This document shows positions 53,070-61,163 of a stretch of DNA of 64,000 bases, piece after piece. The position numbers and the translations under genes were made by a program. The stretch comes from an uncultured Selenomonadales bacterium (GTDB lineage Bacteria > Bacillota > Negativicutes > Selenomonadales > Selenomonadaceae): contig OMYB01000005.1 in NCBI GenBank assembly GCA_900315155.1, positions 75,284-139,283 on the forward strand, given 5' to 3'. The notes below the pieces were generated by a model, which made no database searches, was not told the origin of the DNA, and worked only from the letters and a program-made list of their open reading frames with translations. Every line of letters begins with the position of its first letter. The stretch's first letter is position 1.

Positions 53070-55991
53070 ATGATGTGGCGCTGGAATAAAGGAGCGAAAG
53101 ACCGGCTTCGGCAGGCAGCGGCCGGCCTGCTCACCCTCGTGCTCTGCCTCGTGCTGCTCACGGGCAGCGTGCTGGCGGAGAAGCGCGTCGTGCGCGTCGG
53201 CTATATCGATAATCCCTATTTCCTGACGCAGCATGAGGACGGTACGTACAGCGGCGTGCTCTTCGATTTCATGGAGATGGTCGGTGCCTATGCAGGCGTG
53301 CAGATGGAGTATGTGCGCGGCGATATCCCGACGAATAACCGCCGCCTGCTGAGCGGCGAAATCGACCTGCTGCCGGGCGTCATGCGGTCGAGCAAAGGCG
53401 TTACGTCGAAGTATCCGCTCTCGACGCATGCCATGTCGGTGACGACCATGCAGGCGGCGATGCGTGACCGCCAGGCGATTGCGGAGGGGCGTCGGCTGCG
53501 CATCGGGTATTTTGCGCCGGGCGTGCAGATCGAGCCGTTGCTGCCGGAAATCGCGCACCATATGAAGGGCTACGAGCCTGGCTTCGAGCTTGTGCCGTTC
53601 GACATCCCGGGTACGCCGGACCAGGCTTATATGGCGGGCGAGATCGATGGCGTCATCACGAATACGTTCCATCCCGAGCCGGAGCAGGAGGATGTCTTTT
53701 CCCTCTCGACGGATCGGACGTATATGGCGTTCCATCCGGGAGACGAGGAGCTGAAACAGCGCATCGATGAGGCCATGCAGGATGTGCTGCTGTCGAATCC
53801 GGATTTCGAGAACAAACTGAAACTCCGGCCGCCGGTCAGCTTTACTCCCGCTGAGCGCGAGTACCTCGCCACGCTGGATCACCTCACCGTGTTCATCTCG
53901 GCGGACCAGAAACCCTACACGTGGTTCGAGAACGGTGAGGCAAAGGGACTGATCCGCGATATCGTGGATATGATCAGCGAGGATATCGGTGTGCCCATCA
54001 CCGTGCTCGAGTCGAAGGATAACAACGAGATGTTCCGGCGCTTCGCCGATGGTGAGGCGGATCTCGTCGCAGATTTCAACAGCGATAACAACTGGGCGCG
54101 CAAACACCATGCTATCGTCACATCCCCGTATTTGATGCTGTCCTACGTCGCCGTCGTGCGCAGGGACAGGGAGCAGCCCGAAAAGCCGATGGTGGCCTGC
54201 GTGCGCGGCCATTACTACACGAAGCAGTTCGTCGAGAAGGAATATCCCGAGGAGCAGCGCATTTATTTCAACACGATTCATGAGTGCCTCGAAGCCGTCA
54301 GCAAGGGCACAGCCGATATCACGTATGAAAAATCGATCACGGCGCAGTATGACATCACGAATGGGGAGTTCTACAACCTGACATCGACGGGCGGTGTCGC
54401 ATTTTCCCATGGCGTCAGCCTCGTCCTGCATGAAGATGCGGACCCGCGCCTGCTCTCCATCCTGAACAAGGCCATCACGCACATCGACCACGAGAAGATT
54501 CAGGGGTCGATCAACGGCTATATGCTCGCCTCGAAATCGGATCGTGGGCTCGTGGATATCGTCCTGCGGAATCCGGTTGCCAGCGTACAGTCGCTGCTCG
54601 CCGCGTTCGGCGTCCTCGTGCTGGTCATGGGCGGCTATCTCTACATGCGCTACCGCAGTGACCGCAGGCTGCGTGACTGGGCTTTCGTGAACCAGCAGAC
54701 GGGCCTGCATACCCTGAGCTGGTTCCATCAATACGCGTTCGAGGAGGTCCGTGACCGCCGGAAAGCGCACCGTGAGGGACGGCTATGGGTCATGGCGCTG
54801 GCTCCGCAGCGTTTCCTGCTCATGAAGGAGAGCTATGACCAGAAACTCCTTTTCGAGGCCATGAAGGCACAGGTCAACGATGTGTGCGCCAAGTATCCCT
54901 GGATGCTGCAGGAGGCGGTAACGGCGGGCCTCACGGCACTCTGCGTGCTCTGCGAGATGCCGGAGGGGAAGACGCCGGAAGATCTGGCACAGGACCTGCA
55001 GGGAGAGTCCAATACGATCGATATCGGCAACGTACGTACCTCACTGAACCTGCGGTTCGGCTTCTGCCAGGTGCCGTCGCACGATATCACGCAGGAGGAT
55101 TTCAACCGCCTCGTGGAGTGGGCCCTGCTGGCTCAGGATGAGGCCATCAAGCGCGATGTGCTGTTCCTGGTCTACGATAATGCGATGCGCAATGAGGTGA
55201 TGCAGCAGCAGAAAATCGAGCATTACATGCAAAAGGGCATCACGGACTGGGAGTTCAAAGTCTGGCTCCAGCCGAAATACGATATCCGCACGCAGAAACT
55301 GGTCGGCGCGGAGGCACTCGTGCGCTGGCAGAGTCCGGAACTCGGTCTGCTGCAGCCGGCTCAGTTCGTCGATATCTTCGAGATGAACGGCTTCATCGTC
55401 AACCTCGACTACTACATGCTCGAGCGCGTGCTCGAAATCCAGCAGTACCGCTATGACCAGGGCCTGCCGATGGTGCCGATCTCCGTCAACCAGTCCGGTC
55501 TGCATATCACCGAGGCGGGCTATCTGGAAAAAATGGAGGCCATGCTCGCGAAATTCCATATCCCGCCGAAGTCCATCGAGCTCGAGATCACGGAGACGGC
55601 CTTCATCGACTTCACGACGAAGCAGTACCGTGAGAACGCCTCGTCCATCATCGAGAGCCTGCAGCAGATGGGCTACCGTACCTCCATGGATGATTTCTGC
55701 ACGGGTTACTCGTCCATCGCGATGCTCCGCAATCTGCCGATGGACGTCATGAAGATCGACCGCAGCATGCTGCTCGCAGCCGAGGCAGACCCGCGCGCGG
55801 AAAAGATCCTGCACTACGTCATCAGCATGGGCACGGCGCTCGGCATGCGCGTCATCTGCGAGGGCATCGAGACGAAGGAGCAGGAGCGCATGCTGCTGAA
55901 GCATGGCTGCTTCTATGGTCAGGGATATCGGTTCGGAAAACCGATGACCCTCGATGCGTTTCATCGCCGGTTTCATGATTACGGGGTGTAA
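53070..55991 (+). CDS. Cyclic-di-GMP phosphodiesterase with two solute-binding sensor domains
   Basis: The protein has 973 residues. Signal-anchor segment at about 12-35, then two tandem SBP_bac_3 (amino acid binding-type) domains outside (about 37-265 and 270-500), one membrane helix at about 506-528, a degenerate GGDEF-like domain with no GGDEF motif (about 540-715), and an EAL domain to the end. EAL residues look intact: E748 in GAEALVRW, ELEITETAF, D874-D875 in MDDFCTGYSS (Gly to Cys next to the metal aspartates), MKIDRSML and CEGIETKEQ. It should hydrolyse c-di-GMP in response to an external small molecule. Two adjacent ATGs (53070, 53073) follow CGGGGA. Single-gene unit. Confidence 0.9.
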   Translation: MMWRWNKGAKDRLRQAAAGLLTLVLCLVLLTGSVLAEKRVVRVGYIDNPYFLTQHEDGTYSGVLFDFMEMVGAYAGVQMEYVRGDIPTNNRRLLSGEIDLLPGVMRSSKGVTSKYPLSTHAMSVTTMQAAMRDRQAIAEGRRLRIGYFAPGVQIEPLLPEIAHHMKGYEPGFELVPFDIPGTPDQAYMAGEIDGVITNTFHPEPEQEDVFSLSTDRTYMAFHPGDEELKQRIDEAMQDVLLSNPDFENKLKLRPPVSFTPAEREYLATLDHLTVFISADQKPYTWFENGEAKGLIRDIVDMISEDIGVPITVLESKDNNEMFRRFADGEADLVADFNSDNNWARKHHAIVTSPYLMLSYVAVVRRDREQPEKPMVACVRGHYYTKQFVEKEYPEEQRIYFNTIHECLEAVSKGTADITYEKSITAQYDITNGEFYNLTSTGGVAFSHGVSLVLHEDADPRLLSILNKAITHIDHEKIQGSINGYMLASKSDRGLVDIVLRNPVASVQSLLAAFGVLVLVMGGYLYMRYRSDRRLRDWAFVNQQTGLHTLSWFHQYAFEEVRDRRKAHREGRLWVMALAPQRFLLMKESYDQKLLFEAMKAQVNDVCAKYPWMLQEAVTAGLTALCVLCEMPEGKTPEDLAQDLQGESNTIDIGNVRTSLNLRFGFCQVPSHDITQEDFNRLVEWALLAQDEAIKRDVLFLVYDNAMRNEVMQQQKIEHYMQKGITDWEFKVWLQPKYDIRTQKLVGAEALVRWQSPELGLLQPAQFVDIFEMNGFIVNLDYYMLERVLEIQQYRYDQGLPMVPISVNQSGLHITEAGYLEKMEAMLAKFHIPPKSIELEITETAFIDFTTKQYRENASSIIESLQQMGYRTSMDDFCTGYSSIAMLRNLPMDVMKIDRSMLLAAEADPRAEKILHYVISMGTALGMRVICEGIETKEQERMLLKHGCFYGQGYRFGKPMTLDAFHRRFHDYGV

Positions 55992-56000
55992 CGAATGCTA

Positions 56001-56029
56001 TTGACAATTATAAAGAAAGCACCTACAAT
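56001..56029 (+). promoter_or_regulatory. suf operon promoter
   Basis: TTGACA (56001-56006), 17 bases, TACAAT (56024-56029). Confidence 0.82.
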
Positions 56030-56059
56030 AAGAATCGTTAATTCCGAGTATTTTACTAA

Positions 56060-56081
56060 GGAATGAAATTCACCTCATTCC
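56060..56081 (+). promoter_or_regulatory. Inverted repeat in the suf leader
   Basis: GGAATGA/TCATTCC around an eight-base spacer; a further ATTCC half-site is at 56041-56045. It is a candidate operator or leader hairpin without a T-run. Confidence 0.5.
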
Positions 56082-56112
56082 TGCGAGAATAAAATTTTTA
56101 GGAGAGCGAATT

Positions 56113-56868
56113 ATGTCGGATAAACTGTTGGAAATCAAAGATCTCCATGCCGGTGTCGAGGACAAGGAAATCCTCAAGGGCCTCAGCCTGTCCATCGGCA
56201 AGGGCGAAGTACACGTCATCCTCGGCCCGAACGGCTCGGGCAAGTCTACGCTCATGAACGTCATCATGGGCCATCCGAAATACGAAGTCACGGGGGGCAG
56301 CCTGGACTTCGAGGGCGAGAGCATCAAGGAACTGCCGACGTTCGAGCGCGCCCGGCGGGGCCTGTTCCTTTCGTTCCAGACGCCGGAGGAAATTCCGGGC
56401 ATCACGCTCGGCACGATGATCCGCACGTCCATGCAGGCCGTCTCCGGCAAAAAGGTCAAGCTCCTGCCGTTCCGCAAGGAGCTCAAGGCGCGCCTTGAGG
56501 AGCTCAAGATGAAGCCGGAGTATGCCGAGCGTTACCTCAACGTCGGTTTCTCGGGCGGCGAGAAGAAGCGCGCCGAGATCCTGCAGCTCCTCATGCTGAA
56601 CCCGAAGCTCGCGCTGCTCGATGAGACGGACTCCGGCCTCGATGTCGATGCCGTGCAGATCGTCTCCGAGGGCGTCGCGAAGTTCCACAACGACGAGAAC
56701 TCCTGCATCATCATCACGCATAACACGCGCATCCTCGAGAAGCTCAAGGTCGACCGCGTACACGTCCTCATGAACGGCAAGATCGTCGAGGAGGGTGGCC
56801 CGGAGCTCGTCGACGAGATCAACCGCCGCGGTTTCACGCATATCCTGGACGCCCAGGAGCAGAAGTGA
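56113..56868 (+). CDS. sufC: Fe-S assembly ATPase SufC
   Basis: The protein has 251 residues with ABC ATPase fold. Walker A is LGPNGSGKSTLMNVIMG, the Q-loop is in LSFQTPEEIPG, the signature is NVGFSGGEKKRAEILQ (FSGGEKKR is the SufC form), Walker B is LALLDETDSGLD, and the H-loop is IITHNTRI. It powers the SufBCD scaffold that builds iron-sulfur clusters. AGGAG precedes ATG 56113. First gene of sufCBDSU, with sufB starting 10 bases after its stop. Confidence 0.97.
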   Translation: MSDKLLEIKDLHAGVEDKEILKGLSLSIGKGEVHVILGPNGSGKSTLMNVIMGHPKYEVTGGSLDFEGESIKELPTFERARRGLFLSFQTPEEIPGITLGTMIRTSMQAVSGKKVKLLPFRKELKARLEELKMKPEYAERYLNVGFSGGEKKRAEILQLLMLNPKLALLDETDSGLDVDAVQIVSEGVAKFHNDENSCIIITHNTRILEKLKVDRVHVLMNGKIVEEGGPELVDEINRRGFTHILDAQEQK

Positions 56869-56878
56869 GGCGGTTGCG

Positions 56879-58288
56879 ATGGCAGAAAAGAAGAAAACAT
56901 ATATCGAGGATATCGAGCGCACGCTCTACGATATCCGCAACGAGGACCACTCCCTCTACAAGTCGAAATCCGGCCTGACGGAGGAAGTCGTCCTCGATAT
57001 CTCGAAACGCAAGCACGACCCGCAGTGGATGACGGACTTCCGCCTGAAATCCCTCGCAATCTACAATCAGATGGCACTGCCGACGTGGGGCCCGGATATC
57101 TCCTCCCTGAACATGGATGAGATCGTCACCTACGTCCAGCCGGATGCGAAGATGGCGGGCAGCTGGAAAGACGTCCCGACGGATATCAAGGACACGTTCG
57201 ACCGCCTCGGTATCCCGGATGCCGAGCAGAAAAGCCTCTCGGGCGTCGGCGCCCAGTACGACTCCGAGGTCGTCTATCACTCCCTGCAGCAGAACATGGC
57301 CGACCAGGGTGTCATCTACACGGATATGGAGACGGCGATCCGCGAGCACGAGGACATCGTGAAAGAATACTTCATGACGCTCATCCCGCCAAAGGACCAC
57401 AAATTCGCTGCGCTGCACGGTGCAGTCTGGTCGGGCGGCTCGTTCGTCTACGTGCCGGAAAACGTGCATGTCGATATCCCGCTGCAGTCCTATTTCCGCC
57501 TGAACGCGGCCGGTGCTGGCCAGTTCGAGCACACGCTCATCATCGTGGAGCCGGGCGCGAGCCTGCATTTCATCGAGGGCTGCTCCGCGCCGAAATACAA
57601 CGTCACGAACCTGCACGCGGGCGCCGTCGAGCTCTTCGTCAAGGAGGGCGCACGCCTGCGCTACAGCACGATCGAGAACTGGTCGCGCAACATGATGAAC
57701 CTCAACACGAAGCGCGCGCTTGTCGAGAAAGACGGCATCATGGAGTGGGTGTCGGGCTCGTTCGGCTCGCACGTCTCCTGCCTCTATCCGTGCACGATCC
57801 TGCACGGCGAGCACGCCCGCTGCGAGTTCACGGGCGTCACGTTCGCCGCCAAGGGCCAGGACCTCGATACGGGCGCGAGCGTCATCCACGCCGCTCCGCA
57901 CACGAGTGCGAACATCAACACGCGCACGATCTCGAAAGACGGCGGCAAGGCGACGTACCGCTCCGCCGTCAAGGTCACGAAGAACGCGCCGTATGCGCAG
58001 TGCTCCGTGAACTGCGAGTCCCTCATGCTCGATAACGCCTCCCGCAGCGATACGCTGCCGACGATGGATGTCGAGGGGGACGAGGCCAACATCGGCCATG
58101 AGGCCAAGATCGGCCGCATCAGCGATGAGGCGATTTTCTATCTCACGAGCCGCGGCATCGAGGAGAAGGAAGCCCGTGCGATGATCGTGCGCGGCTTCGT
58201 CGAGCCGATTGCCAAGGAACTGCCGCTCGAGTACGCCGTTGAGATGAACAATCTCGTCAACATCGAGCTCGAAGGCACGATGGGTTAA
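56879..58288 (+). CDS. sufB: Fe-S assembly scaffold SufB
   Basis: The protein has 469 residues. LDISKRKHDPQWMTDFRLKSL (in pieces) is the typical SufB N-terminal part; the beta-helix core has HGAVWSGGSFVYVP, LIIVEPGASLHFIEGCSAP and GSHVSCLYPCTIL; the C-terminal AKIGRISDEAIFYLTSRGI ... MIVRGFVEP is shared with SufD. It receives sulfur and assembles the cluster with SufC and SufD. The start at 56879 (MAEKKKTYIEDIERTLYD) follows GTGAGG; the open frame further left overlaps sufC and has no family signal. Confidence 0.97.
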   Translation: MAEKKKTYIEDIERTLYDIRNEDHSLYKSKSGLTEEVVLDISKRKHDPQWMTDFRLKSLAIYNQMALPTWGPDISSLNMDEIVTYVQPDAKMAGSWKDVPTDIKDTFDRLGIPDAEQKSLSGVGAQYDSEVVYHSLQQNMADQGVIYTDMETAIREHEDIVKEYFMTLIPPKDHKFAALHGAVWSGGSFVYVPENVHVDIPLQSYFRLNAAGAGQFEHTLIIVEPGASLHFIEGCSAPKYNVTNLHAGAVELFVKEGARLRYSTIENWSRNMMNLNTKRALVEKDGIMEWVSGSFGSHVSCLYPCTILHGEHARCEFTGVTFAAKGQDLDTGASVIHAAPHTSANINTRTISKDGGKATYRSAVKVTKNAPYAQCSVNCESLMLDNASRSDTLPTMDVEGDEANIGHEAKIGRISDEAIFYLTSRGIEEKEARAMIVRGFVEPIAKELPLEYAVEMNNLVNIELEGTMG

Positions 58289-58301
58289 AGGAGGAGAACG
58301 A

Positions 58302-59147
58302 ATGGCAACAGCAAATACAGCAAAAGAAATCTTCTCCGAAATCCCCATGCGCACGTGGCGCTGGCTCGGCGTCAACGAAGTCCGGATGCCGGAGAACGTG
58401 GCGGGCACGCTCCAGAGCGATCACCTCACGGTCGAGGCGGGAAAGTCTGATGAGGTCGTCTATGTAAACCGCCAGGGCGGTGCGCAGGAGCTCACGATCG
58501 ACGTGGCAGACGGCGCGAAGATGCACCTCGTCAACGTCCAGCTCGCCCCGTCGGATGCCGGCTATACGAGCCGCATCACGGCAAACGTCGGCAAAGGCGC
58601 GACGTTCTCGTACACGGTCGTCGAGGCCGGTGCACGGCACACGGCGAGCGAGCTCACGGTCAACCTCAATGGCGATGACAGCATCGCGGATATCTGGGGC
58701 TTTTACTTTGGCGACGGAGCCCGCAAGGTGGACCTCAACTACATCATCCGCCAGCGCGGCAAGCGCACGGATGCGAACATGCAGGTGCGCGGCGCCCTGC
58801 TCGGCGGGAGCGAGAAGATTTTCCGCGGCACGCTCGATTTCCTGGAGGGCGCGAAAGGCTCCGTCGGCCGTGAGAATGAGGAGGTCATCCTCCTGTCGGA
58901 TAAAGTCCGCAACCGCAGCGTGCCGATCATGCTGTCCCACGAGGACGACGTCGACGGACACCATGCGGTCTCCATCGGCAAGATGGACGAGGCGAAGCTC
59001 TTTTATCTCATGAGCCGCGGCCTCGATAAGGCCGATGCCCAGCGCCTCGTCGTCGAGGCCGCGTTCAACCCGGTCATCGACCGCATCCCCGATGAGGCGC
59101 TGCGCGGCGAGATCGATGCATATCTGAAAGAGAGGCTGGCAGACTGA
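58302..59147 (+). CDS. sufD: Fe-S assembly scaffold SufD
   Basis: The protein has 281 residues. It is shorter than typical SufD (over 400) but complete at both ends: an N-terminal RTWRWLGVNEVRMPEN, then the beta-helix core (MHLVNVQLAPSDAGYTS, IADIWGFYFGDGARKVDLNYIIRQRG in pieces) and the diagnostic SHEDDVDGHHAVSIGKMDEAKLFYLMSRGLDKADA. It pairs with SufB. AAAGGAGGAG precedes ATG 58302. Its stop overlaps the sufS start by one base (TGATG). The short form is common in this type of organism (inference) and should still bind SufC through the C-terminal helices. Confidence 0.92.
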   Translation: MATANTAKEIFSEIPMRTWRWLGVNEVRMPENVAGTLQSDHLTVEAGKSDEVVYVNRQGGAQELTIDVADGAKMHLVNVQLAPSDAGYTSRITANVGKGATFSYTVVEAGARHTASELTVNLNGDDSIADIWGFYFGDGARKVDLNYIIRQRGKRTDANMQVRGALLGGSEKIFRGTLDFLEGAKGSVGRENEEVILLSDKVRNRSVPIMLSHEDDVDGHHAVSIGKMDEAKLFYLMSRGLDKADAQRLVVEAAFNPVIDRIPDEALRGEIDAYLKERLAD

Positions 59148-60382
59148 TGGCAACGGCACAAGATTTCCTCAAAGATTTTCCCCTGCTCCACATGCAGATG
59201 AACGGCAAGCCGATTGCCTATCTCGACAACGGCGCGACGACGCAGAAACCGGAGCAGGTCATCAAGGCCCTCTGCGGCTACTACGGCGGCTGCAACGCGA
59301 ACCCGCATCGCGGCGCCTATGCGCTCTCGATGAAGGCCACGGACATCTATGAAAGTGCCCGTGCACGCGTCGCACAGTTTATCCACGCGCCGAAGGCAGA
59401 GGACATCATCTTTACGAAAAACGCGACGGAGTCGCTGAACCTCGTCGCCTACAGCTATGGCATGACGAACGTGCAAAAGGGCGATGAGATCGTCATCACG
59501 GTCTCCGAGCATCACAGCAACCTCGTGCCGTGGCAGCACGTCGCGCAGGTCAAGGGCGCGACGCTGAAATACATCTACCTCGAGGACGACGCGAACCTCT
59601 CCGAGGAGGACATCGAGACGAAGATCACGGAGCGCACGAAAATCGTCGCCGTGACGCAGGTCTCGAACGTGCTCGGGCTCAAGAACGACGTGAAGAAGGT
59701 CGTCGACAAGGCCCACAGCGTCGGCGCCATCGCTGTCGTCGACGGCTCGCAGTCCGTGCCGCACATGAAGGTGGACGTGCAGGCCATCGATGCGGATTTC
59801 TTCGCGTTCTCCGGGCATAAGCTGCTCTCCCCGATGGGCATCGGCGTGCTCTACGGCAAGTACGAGCTCCTCGACGCCATGCCGCCGTTCCTCATGGGCG
59901 GCGACATGATCGACTACGTCGAGGAGCAGCACACGGACTTCGCGGAGGTCCCGTCGAAGTTCGAGGCCGGTACGCAGAACGTCGGCGGTGCGGCCGGACT
60001 CACGGCGGCCATCGACTACCTCGACGGTATCGGCTTCGATACGATCGAGGCCATCGAGAAAGACCTCGTCGACTACGCGCTGCCACAGCTGCGCGAGCTC
60101 CCTTTTATCGAGCTCTACGGTTGCGACTCGAAGCGCGATAACAAGACGGGCATCATCACGTTCAACGTCAAGGACGTCCATCCGCACGATGTCGCGACGA
60201 TCCTCGACAGCTATGGTGTGGCCGTGCGCGCGGGGCATCACTGCGCCCAGCCGCTCATGCAGTACCTCGGTCAGAATGCGACGTGCCGCGCGAGCTTCTA
60301 TTTCTACAACACGCGCGAGGACGCCGACCGCTGGATCGCGGCGCTGAAACAGGTAAGGAAGGTGCTTGGCTATGGGGCTTGA
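59147..60382 (+). CDS. sufS: Cysteine desulfurase SufS
   Basis: The protein has 411 residues and is PLP-dependent. It strips sulfur from cysteine. AYLDNGATTQKPEQVIKAL and NPHRGAYALS are N-terminal family motifs, VSEHHSNLVPW follows, PLP lysine K225 is in FAFSGHKLLSPMGIGVLYG, and the persulfide-carrying C380 is in GQNATCRASFYFYN, the group II (SufS) type with a short loop. SufU, encoded next and overlapping by 11 bases, is the usual sulfur acceptor in Firmicutes. The start overlaps the sufD stop. Confidence 0.96.
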   Translation: MATAQDFLKDFPLLHMQMNGKPIAYLDNGATTQKPEQVIKALCGYYGGCNANPHRGAYALSMKATDIYESARARVAQFIHAPKAEDIIFTKNATESLNLVAYSYGMTNVQKGDEIVITVSEHHSNLVPWQHVAQVKGATLKYIYLEDDANLSEEDIETKITERTKIVAVTQVSNVLGLKNDVKKVVDKAHSVGAIAVVDGSQSVPHMKVDVQAIDADFFAFSGHKLLSPMGIGVLYGKYELLDAMPPFLMGGDMIDYVEEQHTDFAEVPSKFEAGTQNVGGAAGLTAAIDYLDGIGFDTIEAIEKDLVDYALPQLRELPFIELYGCDSKRDNKTGIITFNVKDVHPHDVATILDSYGVAVRAGHHCAQPLMQYLGQNATCRASFYFYNTREDADRWIAALKQVRKVLGYGA

Positions 60383-60818
60383 ACAGATTTATACGGAAGT
60401 CGTGAGCGAGCACGCCCGCGAGCCGGAGAACAAGCATGAACTCGCGTGTGCGAACTGCTCGCTGAAGGGGCACAACCCGAGCTGCGGCGACGAGATCGTG
60501 CTGCACCTCGACGTGGAGGACGGCATCGTCAAAGACGCGTCGTTCACGGGCATCGGCTGCGCGATCTCGCAGGCTAGCACGGATATCATGATCGACCTCG
60601 TGCGCGGCAAGCGCGTCGAGGAGGCGCGCGACCTCGCAAAGAAATTCATCGGCATGATCAAAGGCGAGGTGACAGACGAAGCCGAGCTCGAGCCGCTGGA
60701 GGAGGCCCTTGCGCTCAAGGACATACGCCACATGCCGGCGCGCGTCAAATGCGCCGTCCTCGCCTGGCACACGCTCGATATTGCGCTTGACGACAAAGCA
60801 CAAAATCAGGGAAAATAG
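60372..60818 (+). CDS. sufU: Sulfur-transfer protein SufU
   Basis: The protein has 148 residues with IscU-like fold. The three zinc-ligand cysteines are present in HNPSCGDEIVL, GIGCAISQASTD and ARVKCAVLAW, with the aspartate in the first motif. The insertion between the second and third motifs (about 65-105) is the SufU hallmark compared with IscU. It takes persulfide from SufS to SufBCD. ATG 60372 is preferred over TTG 60366 because AAGGAAGG is then at the right distance. Last gene of the suf operon; no terminator follows before a new promoter. Confidence 0.95.
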   Translation: MGLEQIYTEVVSEHAREPENKHELACANCSLKGHNPSCGDEIVLHLDVEDGIVKDASFTGIGCAISQASTDIMIDLVRGKRVEEARDLAKKFIGMIKGEVTDEAELEPLEEALALKDIRHMPARVKCAVLAWHTLDIALDDKAQNQGK

Positions 60819-60819
60819 C

Positions 60820-60848
60820 TTGTATTTTTGGCTTTTATCGCTTATAAT
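60820..60848 (+). promoter_or_regulatory. Promoter of a putative antisense RNA
   Basis: TTGTAT (60820-60825), exactly 17 bases, TATAAT (60843-60848), directly after sufU. No plus-strand gene with a ribosome binding site follows before the terminator at 61047. Confidence 0.65.
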
Positions 60849-60868
60849 CAAAGTGTAGATGGAGGTAC

Positions 60869-60897
60869 CAAAAGAGCCCTGCCGGTAACAGAGCTCT
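60869..60897 (-). terminator. Terminator of the small-peptide mRNA
   Basis: On the minus strand AGAGCTCTG/CAGGGCTCT arms, seven-base loop, then TTTT. It lies 24 bases after the stop codon of the small peptide gene. Confidence 0.7.
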
Positions 60898-60920
60898 TCG
60901 GGTCGAATGCAATCGACGGT

Positions 60921-61019
60921 TTACCTCATGACTTTGGCAAGTATCGCTATGGCGCTGGCCACAGCAACGATGAACTTGCTTGAGACGAAGATTTCAAGGG
61001 CTTTCGTCTTTAAGTACAT
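60921..61019 (-). CDS. Candidate type I toxin, 32-residue hydrophobic peptide
   Basis: ATG 61019 stands eight bases after an exact AGGAGGT (61034-61028, minus). The peptide starts MYLKTKALEIF, has one hydrophobic helix with small residues (FIVAVASAIAILA) and ends in the basic KVMR. Size, single membrane segment and charged ends are those of type I toxins that insert in the membrane; no named family is recognised. A minus-strand -10 TATAAT (61089-61084) with a weak -35 gives a leader of about 58 bases, and a terminator follows. A plus-strand promoter/terminator pair encloses the whole gene in antisense. Not homology-based; coding status rests on the signals. Confidence 0.6.
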   Translation of the reverse strand: MYLKTKALEIFVSSKFIVAVASAIAILAKVMR

Positions 61020-61046
61020 GATGCATCACCTCCTGTATTCAGTTTT

Positions 61047-61083
61047 GCGGTGGGACGGGTTCGAGACGTCTCATCGCTTTTTT
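61047..61083 (+). terminator. Terminator of the putative antisense RNA
   Basis: GCGGTGGGACG/CGTCTCATCGC pair over 11 bases with two G-U pairs, nine-base loop, then T6. No annotated plus-strand gene ends here, which argues for a short RNA. Confidence 0.7.
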
Positions 61084-61116
61084 ATTATACACAAAGTCGG
61101 CGATTTCGTATATAAT
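61084..61116. promoter_or_regulatory. Divergent promoters: small-peptide gene (-) and RpiR gene (+)
   Basis: Plus: TACACA (61088-61093), 17 bases, TATAAT (61111-61116) for the RpiR gene. Minus: TATAAT (61089-61084) with a poor -35 for the small-peptide mRNA. The two overlap, so their use may be mutually exclusive. Confidence 0.5.
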
Positions 61117-61163
61117 GGGAAAGGATGTTTTTAGAAAATTCAGGGGAAAAGGGGAATGGAATT

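Larger units (their letters stand above)
60855..61083 (+). ncRNA. Putative antisense antitoxin RNA
   Basis: The predicted RNA of about 230 bases starts after the TATAAT at 60848 and ends at a strong terminator (61047-61083). It is complementary to the whole small-peptide gene on the other strand, including its ribosome binding site. This is the layout of type I toxin-antitoxin loci. Start and end are inferred from promoter and terminator positions only. Apart from this locus, the 345 bases between sufU and the RpiR gene hold nothing else. Confidence 0.5.

Noticed and set aside
61047..61077. GGTTCGAG reminiscent of a tRNA T-loop
   Set aside because: No acceptor, D or anticodon stems can be built around it; the sequence forms a terminator instead. 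No tRNA was found elsewhere in the window.
60907..61134. Plus-strand 75-codon open frame overlapping the small-peptide gene
   Set aside because: No ribosome binding site, it crosses a strong plus-strand terminator, and the minus-strand gene has an exact AGGAGGT and its own terminator.
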